A stretch of DNA of 64,000 nucleotides from Stenomitos frigidus ULC18. GTDB taxonomy: Bacteria; Cyanobacteriota; Cyanobacteriia; Leptolyngbyales; Leptolyngbyaceae. The stretch spans positions 124,001 through 188,000 of the forward strand of contig NZ_PVWK01000084.1 in assembly GCF_003003795.1 (NCBI RefSeq), written 5' to 3'. This document shows, in pieces, positions 26,234 through 35,522 of this stretch. Both the position numbers and the translations under genes were made by a program. The notes below the pieces were generated by a model, which worked only from the letters and a program-made list of their open reading frames with translations, made no database searches and was not told where the DNA came from. The stretch's first letter is position 1. Every line of letters begins with the position of its first letter.

Positions 26234-26623
26234 CTATTTTGTGGGTGTTGCTGTCGCTGAAGGCGTTGCGGGTACGGCTGGGGCACCCTTCAAACGCTGT
26301 TGCTGCGCTGCCCGAAAATCAGCCGTTGCTGAATCAAGATTCTCTGTTTGCTGGTTGTAAAAGTCTTCGTTGCTGAGAGAACCTGCCTGCATGGCTCGGT
26401 GCACCAAATCCATCACACCACCAGCCTGATCGTTGCCTCGACTCGAAAAGGGATCTCGGTTTTGCTGATCTTGGAAAATTTGCTGGGGTTGAGCCACATT
26501 TGCTTGTTGCGCTGACGCTGAGTGAGAAAAGCTAGCTATCAGCCCGATCGCTGCCACAAAGCCCAGCGTGACTCTGGCTGGGTGACATGCAAGCAGCGTT
26601 GAAACTTTTGTTGTTCTAGCCAT
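26234..26623 (-). CDS. Secreted protein of unknown function
   Basis: 129 residues from ATG 26623, which has AAAGGA six bases upstream; a 13-codon longer frame has no such site. A signal peptide is clear (LGFVAAIGLIASFSHSASAQQ, cleavage about 38). The mature part is Gln/Asp/Asn-rich with DPFSSRGND and a helical segment GVMDLVHRAMQAGSLSNEDF, ending in a Pro/Ala/Thr-rich tail. I recognise no domain. It is convergent with the receptor kinase whose sensor is also periplasmic, which may be coincidental. Confidence 0.75.
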   Translation of the reverse strand: MARTTKVSTLLACHPARVTLGFVAAIGLIASFSHSASAQQANVAQPQQIFQDQQNRDPFSSRGNDQAGGVMDLVHRAMQAGSLSNEDFYNQQTENLDSATADFRAAQQQRLKGAPAVPATPSATATPTK

Positions 26624-26778
26624 AAAACGTCCTTTACCTGAAATAGTTACCTGAGAACTCACTGCATCAGTCTCTTAATAAGACGCCGTACAGCAGCAGA
26701 ATGCTCCCTAACCCCAAAGATATTTTAGCATCAACCCAAAAAGCATTCCTGCGTGTGCTCTTCACCTCTACCAAGACG

Positions 26779-27654
26779 TTAAGCCAATGTTCGACGCAGC
26801 TTTGGCTGAATAATAAGCAACGCCACTACGTCAAAGCTGAGTAGCAATAGCAGGGCGGCCCCCAGTGTGACAGAACCCCAAGGTGCCTGCATGACGATAC
26901 TGCTTAACGACCAGTCACTATGCAGGTAAACATAGCGGATGGGTTCGATCGCGTAGCTCAAGGGATTGAGCGTTGCCACCCACTGCAGCCAGAGCGGCAT
27001 AAATGACAGGGGAACCAATGCAGTGCTGGCAAACAGTAACGGCAGGTTCGTGACAAAAATAACTGCAATAAGCTCGATGTGACCGGGCAGAGAGAAGGAA
27101 AGCCCTAAGCTCAAGGCGGTAACGCCCAACACCAGCAGCAACACGATCAGGCCAACCAAACCTAACCCCAGCGTATTTGGCAAACCTGCTCCCAGCAGGG
27201 CACTCATGGTGACGATCGCCACTGTCTGAATGAAGCTCAGCGTGGTGATAAAAATGGCGGATGCCACGACGATCGAAAAGCGAGATGCCAATGGCGCTAC
27301 CAGCAGCCGATTAAGGAAACCAAACTCGCGATCAAACATCACTGGTAGCCCCGCATTGAGAGCACCACCAAACGCCGTGAAGACGATTACGCCTGCACCC
27401 AGAAACTGTCCGTAGGTAACATCTGTCCCAAAGAGACCCTGTGGCGCATTTTGGAACAGCGCTCCGAACAATACCAGCCACATGATCGGCTGAATAATAC
27501 CTGCAATCAGGGTCGATGGACGACGTTGGAGCTGAATGAAGAGACGACGGGTCAGCGCCCCAGTCTCCTGCAGAAAATCACTCAACGCTGAGTTGGGTTG
27601 AATTTCAGTGCGTTTGTTCAGTTCAGTTTTAGATGGTGTAAACGTTGTGCTCAT
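26779..27654 (-). CDS. ABC-2 type exporter permease (DrrB-like)
   Basis: 291 residues with six membrane helices of the ABC2_membrane family, including the GQFLGAGVIVFTAFGGALN and LLFASTALVPLSFMPLWLQ conserved segments (the latter is the ABC-2 signature region). It forms the membrane half of an exporter with the ATPase encoded 158 bases upstream on the same strand. This DrrAB-like pair lies just downstream of ctaB, so a link to haem or oxidase biogenesis is possible, but the substrate is unknown. Confidence 0.9.
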   Translation of the reverse strand: MSTTFTPSKTELNKRTEIQPNSALSDFLQETGALTRRLFIQLQRRPSTLIAGIIQPIMWLVLFGALFQNAPQGLFGTDVTYGQFLGAGVIVFTAFGGALNAGLPVMFDREFGFLNRLLVAPLASRFSIVVASAIFITTLSFIQTVAIVTMSALLGAGLPNTLGLGLVGLIVLLLVLGVTALSLGLSFSLPGHIELIAVIFVTNLPLLFASTALVPLSFMPLWLQWVATLNPLSYAIEPIRYVYLHSDWSLSSIVMQAPWGSVTLGAALLLLLSFDVVALLIIQPKLRRTLA

Positions 27655-27812
27655 AAGTTGAACCTTGAAAGTGAGGTTGGCACTAAGGGCTGCATACTAA
27701 GCAGTGAAATTAAATCCAGGGATTATGCAGGGACGGTTTCCCAACGGTGTCGCGCGGCTGGCGGCCATACTGTTAAAGCCGCTCTCCGGTTGCATTGGTT
27801 CACCCGTCTCCA

Positions 27813-28832
27813 TTAGCGCATACTCTGCTTCCGCTCTGCTTTCGGATCGCGACTGCCAGTGGCTGCAATTTCGGCGTCCAGTAAAGTGCGCCCAGTCGCT
27901 GCCAAGTAAACATCATCCAGGCTGGGACGGGACTGAGCAATACCAAAGGTGGGTAAGCCAGCCGTTTGCAGGGCTTGCTGGATCGCAGCAAGGGCGTCGC
28001 TCTGAGGGTGAACAACCAGGTTCAGCGAATTACCCTGAGCGCTGTTGATGATAATTTCTTGAACGGATGGCAACGACTGAAGCAGTACTTTTGCTTGTTC
28101 CGCTTCTTCAAGCGGCGAGAATTCACGGATCCGAAGCGTAATTCGATCGCCCCCGACATCGTCTTTGAGCGCTGAGGGCTTGCCCGTTGCAATCACCGTA
28201 CCCTGGTCAATAATGGCAACACGATCGGCAAGTGCATCCACTTCCTCAAGATAATGGCTGGTGATTAGAACAGTCGTACCGTCTGCCCGCAACCCACGAA
28301 GAAAATTCCAAACAGCCAGCCGACTTTCGATATCAAGCCCAACGGTCGGCTCATCCAGAACCAGTACCTGAGGCTGATGGAGTAAGCCCGCCGCCAAATC
28401 TAACCGCTTCTTCAACCCACCTGAATAAGTGCCAGTCTTTTGATCGGCGTAACGTTCTAAGTCCAGCAATTTGAGAACCAGTGCGATACGTTCTTTAGCG
28501 ATCGCGCGAGGAAGGTGGTAAAGCGCTGCCTGAAGTTGAAGCAGTTCGCGTCCTGTCAACACCGGGTCTAAAGCCACTTCCTGAGCAATGTAGCCTAAGT
28601 ATTGTCGAGCCAGGCGAGGCTGATCAATGACAGAGATACCGCAGATTTCCACTCTGCCAGAGTCAGGTTCAGCCAACGTACATAGGCAGCGTAGAGTGGT
28701 TGTTTTACCCGCACCGTTGGGACCCAAGAGACCAAAGATTTCTCCTGGCTCAACCTGAAGCGAGACACCTTTCACAGCTTCTACAGAGCCATAACACTTC
28801 TTCAGGTTTTCAATCAACACCGCAGGAGCCAT
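27813..28832 (-). CDS. ABC exporter ATPase (DrrA-like)
   Basis: 339 residues. Walker A GPNGAGKTT (about 37-45), Q-loop, signature YSGGLKKRLD and Walker B VLVLDEPTVGLD are intact. The C-terminal region of about 100 residues, including RPSLDDVYLAATGRTL, is the DrrA-type extension that follows the NBD. A GGGGGGAG stretch precedes the ATG. Together with the downstream permease it makes an exporter; each subunit presumably dimerises. Gene order ctaA-ctaB-ATPase-permease on one strand suggests a shared transcript, though 273 bases separate it from ctaB. Confidence 0.92.
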   Translation of the reverse strand: MAPAVLIENLKKCYGSVEAVKGVSLQVEPGEIFGLLGPNGAGKTTTLRCLCTLAEPDSGRVEICGISVIDQPRLARQYLGYIAQEVALDPVLTGRELLQLQAALYHLPRAIAKERIALVLKLLDLERYADQKTGTYSGGLKKRLDLAAGLLHQPQVLVLDEPTVGLDIESRLAVWNFLRGLRADGTTVLITSHYLEEVDALADRVAIIDQGTVIATGKPSALKDDVGGDRITLRIREFSPLEEAEQAKVLLQSLPSVQEIIINSAQGNSLNLVVHPQSDALAAIQQALQTAGLPTFGIAQSRPSLDDVYLAATGRTLLDAEIAATGSRDPKAERKQSMR

Positions 28833-28959
28833 ATACTACTCCCCCCAAGCTATACAAATCTCAACATACCCTCATCTTATCGTAGTTGAAGCCATCGCGA
28901 ACTTGTGTAGAGAGATGCGATCAAAGCACTGCGATCGTGTCTTGATCAACGGTTCAATC

Positions 28960-29010
28960 CCCGTAGAAACATTTCATGGCATATGTCTACGGGAGGAAAC
29001 TTGAGTTTCC
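28960..29010 (-). other. Two adjacent hairpins between ctaB and the ABC ATPase
   Basis: CCCGTAGA (28960-28967) pairs with TCTACGGG (28986-28993), and GGAAAC-TTGA-GTTTCC (28995-29010) forms a second perfect stem with a four-base loop. Neither is followed by a long T-run on the minus strand, so processing or mRNA stabilisation is as likely as termination. Confidence 0.45.
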
Positions 29011-29105
29011 TAAGGTCTGAGGGCGTTAGCTTCACATCCTTCCAGCGTTGAGCGACAGTGGAAAGACGGTAACGGTTTGCTTGAAGATCGTCCAGGCTGT
29101 CACGC

Positions 29106-30083
29106 CTAAGCTTGGAACGAACTGATGAAAGTCTGTACGTTTGCAGCAACAACATCGGTAACGTGGTGAGTGATGGGCAAACTATCGAGTCCCATACCCG
29201 CACAGAGGAACATAAGGTACAGAATGGAATACTTGAAGACCGATCGCGCAACGGTTAAATCTGACGGTGTTTGCAGCAGCTGCCATGCCTTTTGCACGAA
29301 AACGCCTCCCAGCAGCAAGGCAATACCAGCATAGACAGCACCCATCACATGTAATGGGTAAACCAGCAGCAGGGTGACAGGTATCAATGCCAGCGTGTAA
29401 TAAAAAATTTGGCGGGCAGTTGGCTCATTGCCAACGACCACAGGCAACATGGGCACACCGACTTTGGCATAATCGTCCCGAATCAAGACTGCCAGCGCCC
29501 AAAAGTGGGGTGGTGTCCAAAGAAAGATAATGGCAAACAGTACCCACGCTGCCCAGCTTAAATCACCCGTCACCGCAGCCCAGCCAACCAGCGGCGGAAT
29601 TGCACCAGCAGCGCCCCCGATGACAATGTTGAGCGTGCTGTGCCGCTTCAACCAATGGGTATAGATCAGCACGTAGAAGACGATGCCGGACATGGCTAGG
29701 CAAGCGCTTAAAAGATTGGCAAAAACAGCCAGCAGCGTGAACGAAAGCGTTGCAAGGGTAATGGCAAAAATCAGCGCATCACGCGGCTGTATCCGTCCTG
29801 ACGGCAGGGGACGATGACGAGTCCGCTCCATGATGTAATCGATATCGCGATCGTAGAAGCAATTGATGGTATTGGCAGCACCAGCAGCGCAAGCACCGCT
29901 AAACAATGTCACCAGCAAAAGGACAGGACTCACCTCGCCATTGGCTGCAATCCACATGCCGCCAGCCGTTGTAATCAGCAGTAGTAAAATGATGCGAGGT
30001 TTGGTGAGCTGGTAATAGCTTTGAATGACCTGTAAAACGTTTTCGTGTTGGCGGGAGATACCAGTTAAGAGAGTTTCTTGCAT
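29106..30083 (-). CDS. ctaB: Protohaem IX farnesyltransferase (haem O synthase)
   Basis: 325 residues from ATG 30083, which has AGGAAAGAG upstream; 13 extra codons are possible but unlike the family. It farnesylates haem B to haem O in the membrane. The UbiA-family Asp-rich motifs are present: [21 protein letters not shown] (first, about 84-104) and an [14 protein letters not shown] second motif (about 222). Nine hydrophobic helices are expected. It follows ctaA on the same strand (166 bases), giving the two-step haem A pathway that serves the oxidase encoded by ctaCDE divergently. Confidence 0.95.
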   Translation of the reverse strand: MQETLLTGISRQHENVLQVIQSYYQLTKPRIILLLLITTAGGMWIAANGEVSPVLLLVTLFSGACAAGAANTINCFYDRDIDYIMERTRHRPLPSGRIQPRDALIFAITLATLSFTLLAVFANLLSACLAMSGIVFYVLIYTHWLKRHSTLNIVIGGAAGAIPPLVGWAAVTGDLSWAAWVLFAIIFLWTPPHFWALAVLIRDDYAKVGVPMLPVVVGNEPTARQIFYYTLALIPVTLLLVYPLHVMGAVYAGIALLLGGVFVQKAWQLLQTPSDLTVARSVFKYSILYLMFLCAGMGLDSLPITHHVTDVVAANVQTFISSFQA

Positions 30084-30249
30084 TCGCTCTTTCCTAAAAG
30101 AAGACAGACCTTTAAAAAACAAACCGGCACTGGAGTTGTAACTTTGGAGGAGCGATCGCTGGAAGCTGTTCAGCTGCGAGACTTAACTAAACCTCGTTTG
30201 CTTGGCCGTACGCCATCAGCTTGATGTCATCGAACTCGATTGGCAGCGG

Positions 30250-31245
30250 TCAAGCAGGTTGACCGTTTGCGCGATCACCAGGAAAGCTACTAGTCGCCGC
30301 CGACTGTACAGCTGCAGAGAATGGTTCGACTGATTCATCAACCGTTGCGGGGGAGCCATCACGCAGTGCCAGTACAGTAAATGCTACTAACGCTCCTAGC
30401 AAAGCTGCGCCGATCGCCTGATGCGACACCGTTAGCGGTTCCACTTGTAGCCTTAGCTTGAACGTCGCCACTCCCAAAAGAATCTGAAGCATTATTAGAC
30501 CACTGGCGATGCTTGCTAACCTTCGCAAGGTGGGGTGTAGGGCTGGAGTCCGCCACGCCAAAATCACTAGCGCCAGCGTTGCCAGCGTGGGTGGTACGAC
30601 ACCCGCAACATGGCTATGCATCACCAGGCAAAGTCCAGAATCGTTAAGGCATTGATGTAACGCCCATTGGGAGGCAACTAGCGCACCGAGAATACTTTGT
30701 ACATAGACTAAAACTGCTGCTAGAAGCCCGACCCAGGGAAGCTTTTCAGCCGTCCCTATGCCTTTGTGAGGCATCAGAGCAACCCCGATCGCCAGTAGCG
30801 TCACAAAAAATAGTAGCGCTGTCCCCAGGTGTGCGGTGACGATATCAAAGCGGAGCAATTCAGTCACGGTGAGCGCACCGAGAAGACCTTGAACCACAAC
30901 GAGAACTAAAGCAAACGTGGTTGCCCAGGGTGTCCAGCGAGGCAGTGAGCGACGGTACCACCACGCAGTAGCAGCGAGGGCGATCGCGAAGAAGCCCATC
31001 GATGATGCCGTTAAGCGGTGAAACAACTCTAGAAAAACCTGGAAATTCATTTGCTGTCGGGGCACCAATTCACCATAGCAGAGGGGCCAATCGGGGCAGG
31101 CAAGACCCGCGTTCATCACACGGGTAGCGCTACCCAACGCCATGAGAAACAGCGTTTCTGCAGCCATTGCGAAAGCAAAGCGACTCACTCGCGATCGAGG
31201 GCGAGATGATTCAGCAGGGGATTGATGGAAGATAGCATCAGCCAT
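30250..31245 (-). CDS. ctaA: Haem A synthase (CtaA/COX15)
   Basis: 331 residues, eight hydrophobic helices. It oxidises the C8 methyl of haem O to a formyl group, yielding haem A. Family hallmarks are GSATRVMNAGLACPDWPLCYG in the first periplasmic loop, with its Cys pair (ACPDWPLC), and conserved His in LELFHRLTAS, IVTAHLGTAL and the later MHSHVAG and TVSHQAIGA helices, which ligate haem. It is the first gene of the minus-strand ctaA-ctaB unit and is divergent from the oxidase operon with a 549-base spacer. Confidence 0.95.
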   Translation of the reverse strand: MADAIFHQSPAESSRPRSRVSRFAFAMAAETLFLMALGSATRVMNAGLACPDWPLCYGELVPRQQMNFQVFLELFHRLTASSMGFFAIALAATAWWYRRSLPRWTPWATTFALVLVVVQGLLGALTVTELLRFDIVTAHLGTALLFFVTLLAIGVALMPHKGIGTAEKLPWVGLLAAVLVYVQSILGALVASQWALHQCLNDSGLCLVMHSHVAGVVPPTLATLALVILAWRTPALHPTLRRLASIASGLIMLQILLGVATFKLRLQVEPLTVSHQAIGAALLGALVAFTVLALRDGSPATVDESVEPFSAAVQSAATSSFPGDRANGQPA

Positions 31246-31794
31246 CGGCTTATCCTTAAACTCACAAAATTAAAAAACTCACAAAATTAAACGTGGCGAA
31301 GCGAAATTCAGGAGTAATCATGTACTCCAAACCTAGCACTACATTTCTGAAAGCGGGTTTTGTCACACTCACAACGCTTACGCTTCACGTACTTGTTATC
31401 ACTTTAATGACGTGGTTGCATTTGTCCCCGCCCCTTTGGAATTTCTTCGGATTATGCAGTTTTTGCAGTATCACGTTTTGCAAAAAGGAGCTTAAGGCTT
31501 GGATGGCACCCTAGAGTGTGCCTAGATCGACGCAGGCCGCAATCGTGAATTGCGCCTCTAGCGCGCTTTACTGAAGAGTGAGTCGCTGACCAACAGCGAT
31601 CCTGAAGAAATCTATAAGGATAATCAATAATCGCTCCGTTTCTGAGACCACTGCCTTACCTTGTAGGTAGGACAAATCTGAGGATCGCATAGAGAACGCG
31701 CTGCACCTTCCAACGTTTGATTCTCCTCAAGATTCATTCTGTTGCTCTGCGTCGTGTCTCTAAACGATCGACATTGTTTAGACGGACTTGTATT
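31246..31794. other. Long divergent promoter region ctaA/ctaC
   Basis: 549 bases. A 73-codon frame at 31293-31514 with one hydrophobic stretch has no homologue I recognise and no good ribosome-binding site, so I do not call it. The first 26 codons of the longer ctaC frame (31717-31794) also lie here and are judged non-coding. The region should contain two promoters and a long ctaC leader. Confidence 0.45.
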
Positions 31795-32898
31795 GTGAAT
31801 ATCCCAAGCTCTATTACCACGATGCTAGCTGGCATTCTGCTGACCCTGATTAGCGTCTGGGTTGGTCAAAACCACGGTTTGATGCCTGTCGAAGCGTCCG
31901 AAGCAGCACCTCTGATTGACGGGCTGTTTGACACAATGATGATGATCGGTACTGGTCTGTTTTTGCTTGTTACAGGCGTTATTTTTGTGGCGGTGTTTAA
32001 GTTCCGCCGTCAACCTGGTGATGAGACAGATGGGTCGCCTGTTCATGGCAACATTCCTCTAGAGATTCTTTGGACATCGATTCCGGCGGTGATCGTCCTG
32101 GGTCTGGCAATCTATAGCTTCGAGGTTTACAGCCAGATCGGCGGCTTAAATCCAATGGAACACTCAGTCGCGCATGGGCAGCCAACACATCAGATGGCAA
32201 ACATGCCTGGTGCGGCGATCGCCGCACCACTCCCGGCCAGTCAAGATGAAGGAATGCCAAACCTGTTAGCGGAGGCGTCGTCAGATGCCAACCCCCAGGC
32301 TGAAGGAGCCATTCCTGGTGGAGTAATTCAAAAAGAAGGTGGCTCTGAAACATCAATCACTCCCGGTGTGGGCTCAATGCCTGGGAAGGAAAACCCGTCG
32401 AAAGAATTTGTGATTCAGGCAAATGGCTTACAGTATGCCTGGATTTTTACCTATCCTGATAGTGGCGTTGTTGCCGGCGAACTCCATGTTCCGGTTGGGC
32501 GCGAAGTGCTGCTGGACATCTCTGCAAGCGATGTTTTGCATGCGTTTTGGGTACCTGAATTTCGGTTAAAGCAGGATGCAGTCCCTGGTCAGCCTACTGA
32601 ACTCCGGTTTACGCCCAATCGAATCGGTGAATATCCCGTCATTTGTGCTGAACTCTGTGGTCCCTATCACGGTGCCATGCGCACAAAAGTGATTGCGGAG
32701 TCACCTGCCGATTTTGCTGCCTGGGTTCAAGAACAGAAAGTCGCTAGTGCGAATGGGCTGGAACAGACGATCGCGGTCAACCCTACTGATCAAGCGCCGG
32801 ATGAGTTTCTGGCTCCTTACGCCGATCGCTTGGGTGTCCGTCCTGAACTGCTGCATCAACTGCACTCTGCTTCTGCCCATGTCTCTTCTGCAAGCTAG
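31795..32898 (+). CDS. ctaC: Cytochrome c oxidase subunit II
   Basis: 367 residues from GTG 31795. Its N-terminus (MNIPSSITTMLAG) matches cyanobacterial CtaC, whereas the 26 codons before it do not. Two membrane helices anchor the subunit, the second at about 48-70. The periplasmic cupredoxin domain binds the dinuclear CuA centre through ICAELCGPYHGAM plus an upstream His (VLHAFWVPEF). It accepts electrons from cytochrome c6 or plastocyanin. Between helix 2 and the CuA domain lies an unusually long Gly/Pro/Ala/Met-rich linker of about 85 residues. It begins a ctaC-ctaD-ctaE operon. Confidence 0.95.
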   Translation: MNIPSSITTMLAGILLTLISVWVGQNHGLMPVEASEAAPLIDGLFDTMMMIGTGLFLLVTGVIFVAVFKFRRQPGDETDGSPVHGNIPLEILWTSIPAVIVLGLAIYSFEVYSQIGGLNPMEHSVAHGQPTHQMANMPGAAIAAPLPASQDEGMPNLLAEASSDANPQAEGAIPGGVIQKEGGSETSITPGVGSMPGKENPSKEFVIQANGLQYAWIFTYPDSGVVAGELHVPVGREVLLDISASDVLHAFWVPEFRLKQDAVPGQPTELRFTPNRIGEYPVICAELCGPYHGAMRTKVIAESPADFAAWVQEQKVASANGLEQTIAVNPTDQAPDEFLAPYADRLGVRPELLHQLHSASAHVSSAS

Positions 32899-32972
32899 CC
32901 CTCGATCGAGATGCTAGTGCGCTTACCTGTAAAAGCAATGAGCGATGAGCTGATCGCAATGGATTTACTCTT

Positions 32973-34718
32973 ATGACCCAAGCACAGCTACAAGAAACTG
33001 CCAACCTTCCCGCTCATGGTTCCGAACCAACCGGGACTCATTGGCGGACTTACTTTAGCTTCAGTACAGACCACAAGGTAATTGGGATTCAATACCTGGT
33101 GACGACGTTTGTTTTCTACCTGATCGGTGGCGCTTTGGCGACTGCTGTCCGCACCGAATTAGCGACGCCTGAAGTAGACTTTGTGAGCCGAGAGGTCTAC
33201 AACAGCCTGTTCACGGTGCATGCCACGGTGATGATTTTTCTGTGGATTGTGCCGGGCACCACGGGCGGTTTTGGCAACTATTTGGTGCCTCTTTTGATCG
33301 GAGCGCGGGACATGGCGTTTCCCAGGCTGAATGCCCTTGCCTTTTGGATGATTCCGCCAGCGGGCATTCTGTTACTTTGCAGCTTCTTTGTTGGGGCTCC
33401 TGGTGCTGGCTGGACATCCTATCCGCCCCTCAGTTTGGTAACAGACCAGGCAGGTGAAGCGATCTGGATTCTGAGTGTCTTGATCCTTGGCACATCATCG
33501 ATTCTGGCAGCGATTAATTTCATCGCTACCATTTTCAAGATGCGGGTAGCAGGCATGGGCTTCAACCAGATGCCGTTGTTTTGCTGGGCAATGTTGGCAA
33601 CATCCGCGCTGGCACTGATCGCGACTCCTGTGCTTGCCGGAGCGCTAATTTTGTTGGCATTTGACTTGCTGATCGGTACAGCCTTCTTTAACCCAACGGG
33701 TGGTGGGAATCCAATCGTCTACCAGCATATGTTCTGGTTTTACTCCCACCCAGCGGTTTACATCATGATCCTGCCGGTGTTTGGCATGATCTCTGAGATT
33801 TTGCCGGTGCATGCCCGTAAACCGATTTTTGGCTATAAAGCGATCGCGTACTCCAGTCTAGCCATCTGCTTCTTGGGGCTGATTGTTTGGGCACATCACA
33901 TGTTTACCAGCGGTACGCCACCCTGGCTGCGGATGTTTTTCATGATCACAACAATGGTGATCGCAGTGCCAACGGGGATCAAAGTGTTTAGTTGGCTAGC
34001 AACAATTTGGGGCGGCAAACTGCGTCTAAACAGTGCCATGCTGTTTGCGCTTGGGTTTCTATCGATGTTTGTGATTGGTGGCATTAGCGGCGTGATGGTT
34101 GCCGCCGTGCCGTTTGACATCCATGTGCACGATACTTACTTCATCGTGGCGCACATCCACTACGTCTTGTTTGGTGGCAGTGTCTTTGGTATCTACGCTG
34201 GATTTTACCACTGGTTCCCTAAGATGACTGGCCGGATGCTAAACGAAACCTGGGGACAGGTGCACTTTTGGCTGAACCTGATTGGCTTCAATCTGGCCTT
34301 CTTGCCAATGCACAAATTAGGTCTAGAGGGCATGAATCGCCGGATCGCCGAATACGAACCCAGATTTGCTTTCCTCAACCTCATTTGCACGATCGGTGCT
34401 TATATCCTTGCCGTTTCGACGCTACCCTTTATTGTGAACGTCATCTGGAGTTGGATGTATGGACCTAAAGCCGGAGACAATCCGTGGAAAGGGTTAACGC
34501 TGGAATGGATGACCAGTTCGCCGCCGCCAGTCGAAAACTTTGAAGCTGATCCAGTGTTGGCAACGGGGCCATACGACTATGGCTTTGGCGATCGCGCCAC
34601 ACCTGTGGATGTTCCGTTTTCGGATGCTCAAGATCCGGCTCTTGCTGCGGGTCCCAATTCAGTGCTGAGAGCCGATCCCGACCCGGCTGTAGCAGTGTCG
34701 CCTGATGATCGATCGTAG
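32973..34718 (+). CDS. ctaD: Cytochrome c oxidase subunit I
   Basis: 581 residues, twelve core membrane helices carrying haem a and the haem a3-CuB centre. Visible are the haem a ligand region (LFTVHATVMIF), CuB motif FWFYSHPAVYIMILP with the cross-linked His-Tyr candidate, the CuB His pair in WAHHMFT and the haem ligands in DTYFIVAHIHYVLFGG. The YSHPAVY form, lacking the Glu of HPEVY enzymes, is the A2-type signature. An Asp/Pro/Ala-rich tail of about 60 residues follows the last helix. It lies between ctaC and ctaE in one operon. Terminal oxidase of the thylakoid or plasma membrane. Confidence 0.97.
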   Translation: MTQAQLQETANLPAHGSEPTGTHWRTYFSFSTDHKVIGIQYLVTTFVFYLIGGALATAVRTELATPEVDFVSREVYNSLFTVHATVMIFLWIVPGTTGGFGNYLVPLLIGARDMAFPRLNALAFWMIPPAGILLLCSFFVGAPGAGWTSYPPLSLVTDQAGEAIWILSVLILGTSSILAAINFIATIFKMRVAGMGFNQMPLFCWAMLATSALALIATPVLAGALILLAFDLLIGTAFFNPTGGGNPIVYQHMFWFYSHPAVYIMILPVFGMISEILPVHARKPIFGYKAIAYSSLAICFLGLIVWAHHMFTSGTPPWLRMFFMITTMVIAVPTGIKVFSWLATIWGGKLRLNSAMLFALGFLSMFVIGGISGVMVAAVPFDIHVHDTYFIVAHIHYVLFGGSVFGIYAGFYHWFPKMTGRMLNETWGQVHFWLNLIGFNLAFLPMHKLGLEGMNRRIAEYEPRFAFLNLICTIGAYILAVSTLPFIVNVIWSWMYGPKAGDNPWKGLTLEWMTSSPPPVENFEADPVLATGPYDYGFGDRATPVDVPFSDAQDPALAAGPNSVLRADPDPAVAVSPDDRS

Positions 34719-34796
34719 TCATGAGTCAATGAGCCTTTAGTTTGGCTCACAGACTAATGGCTAACGGCTAGAAACTAAAACCCAATACCTTTTATC

Positions 34797-35417
34797 ATGA
34801 CAGGCTCCACCCTCGATTCCACTAAAACGGTTCTGAATCATCACCATACCGAGGTTGTCGCTCATCACGCTGAGCACCACGATTATCGGCTCTTCGGCAT
34901 CACTATTTTTTTGATTGCAGAAGCGATGATCTTTTTGGGGCTTTTTACAGCCTATTTGACATTCCGTTCGGTTGCGCCAAGTTGGCCTCCTGAAGGGACC
35001 CCAAGGTTAGAGCTACTGCTGCCAGGACTCAACACGATTATTTTGATTTCTAGTAGTTTCGTCATCCACAATGCGGATACGGCGATTAAAAAGAATGACG
35101 TGAAGGGTTTGCAGAAGTGGTTCGCGCTCACAGCGGCGATGGGAGCAATCTTTTTAGCCGGTCAGCTTTATGAGTATTTCCATCTAGAGTTTGGACTGAA
35201 GACCAATTTATTTGCCAGTACGTTCTATGTTCTGACTGGCTTTCATGGACTACATGTGGCGTTTGGACTGGTTCTGATTTTGGCAGTGCTGTGGCGATCG
35301 CTCAGACAAGGACATTACAGCAACGAGAAACACTTTGGTGTCGAAGCAGCTGAAATTTACTGGCATTTTGTTGATGTTGTTTGGATTTTCCTCTTTTTAT
35401 TGCTCTACATTCTTTGA
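34797..35417 (+). CDS. ctaE: Cytochrome c oxidase subunit III
   Basis: 206 residues, five membrane helices, the short bacterial form of subunit III. Landmarks are LFLIAEAMIFLGLFTAYLTF-like helix (here FGITIFLIAEAMIF), FYVLTGFHGLHVAFGL with conserved Glu/His positions, and the C-terminal YWHFVDVVWIFLF motif. It stabilises subunit I and its proton uptake. Preceding ctaD stop is 78 bases away. The operon ends in a strong bidirectional terminator just beyond the stop. Confidence 0.95.
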   Translation: MTGSTLDSTKTVLNHHHTEVVAHHAEHHDYRLFGITIFLIAEAMIFLGLFTAYLTFRSVAPSWPPEGTPRLELLLPGLNTIILISSSFVIHNADTAIKKNDVKGLQKWFALTAAMGAIFLAGQLYEYFHLEFGLKTNLFASTFYVLTGFHGLHVAFGLVLILAVLWRSLRQGHYSNEKHFGVEAAEIYWHFVDVVWIFLFLLLYIL

Positions 35418-35451
35418 GCGATCGAGATTAGAAGCCCTTAACTGAAAACAG

Positions 35452-35481
35452 AAAAAGGGGACGTTAGAACGTCCCCTTTTT
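35452..35481. terminator. Bidirectional terminator between ctaE and rplL
   Basis: A perfect 14-base inverted repeat (AAAAAGGGGACGTT / AACGTCCCCTTTTT) with a two-base loop. A and T runs flank the GC core, so it can stop transcription from both the oxidase operon and the convergent ribosomal operon. Confidence 0.9.
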
Positions 35482-35522
35482 GATGTGAAGTTTTAACTTC
35501 AAGGTCAAGTGATTGGCTTCGA

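Noticed and set aside
31293-31514. 73-codon frame with a hydrophobic stretch between ctaA and ctaC
   Set aside because: No ribosome-binding site, no recognisable family, and it lies in a divergent promoter region.
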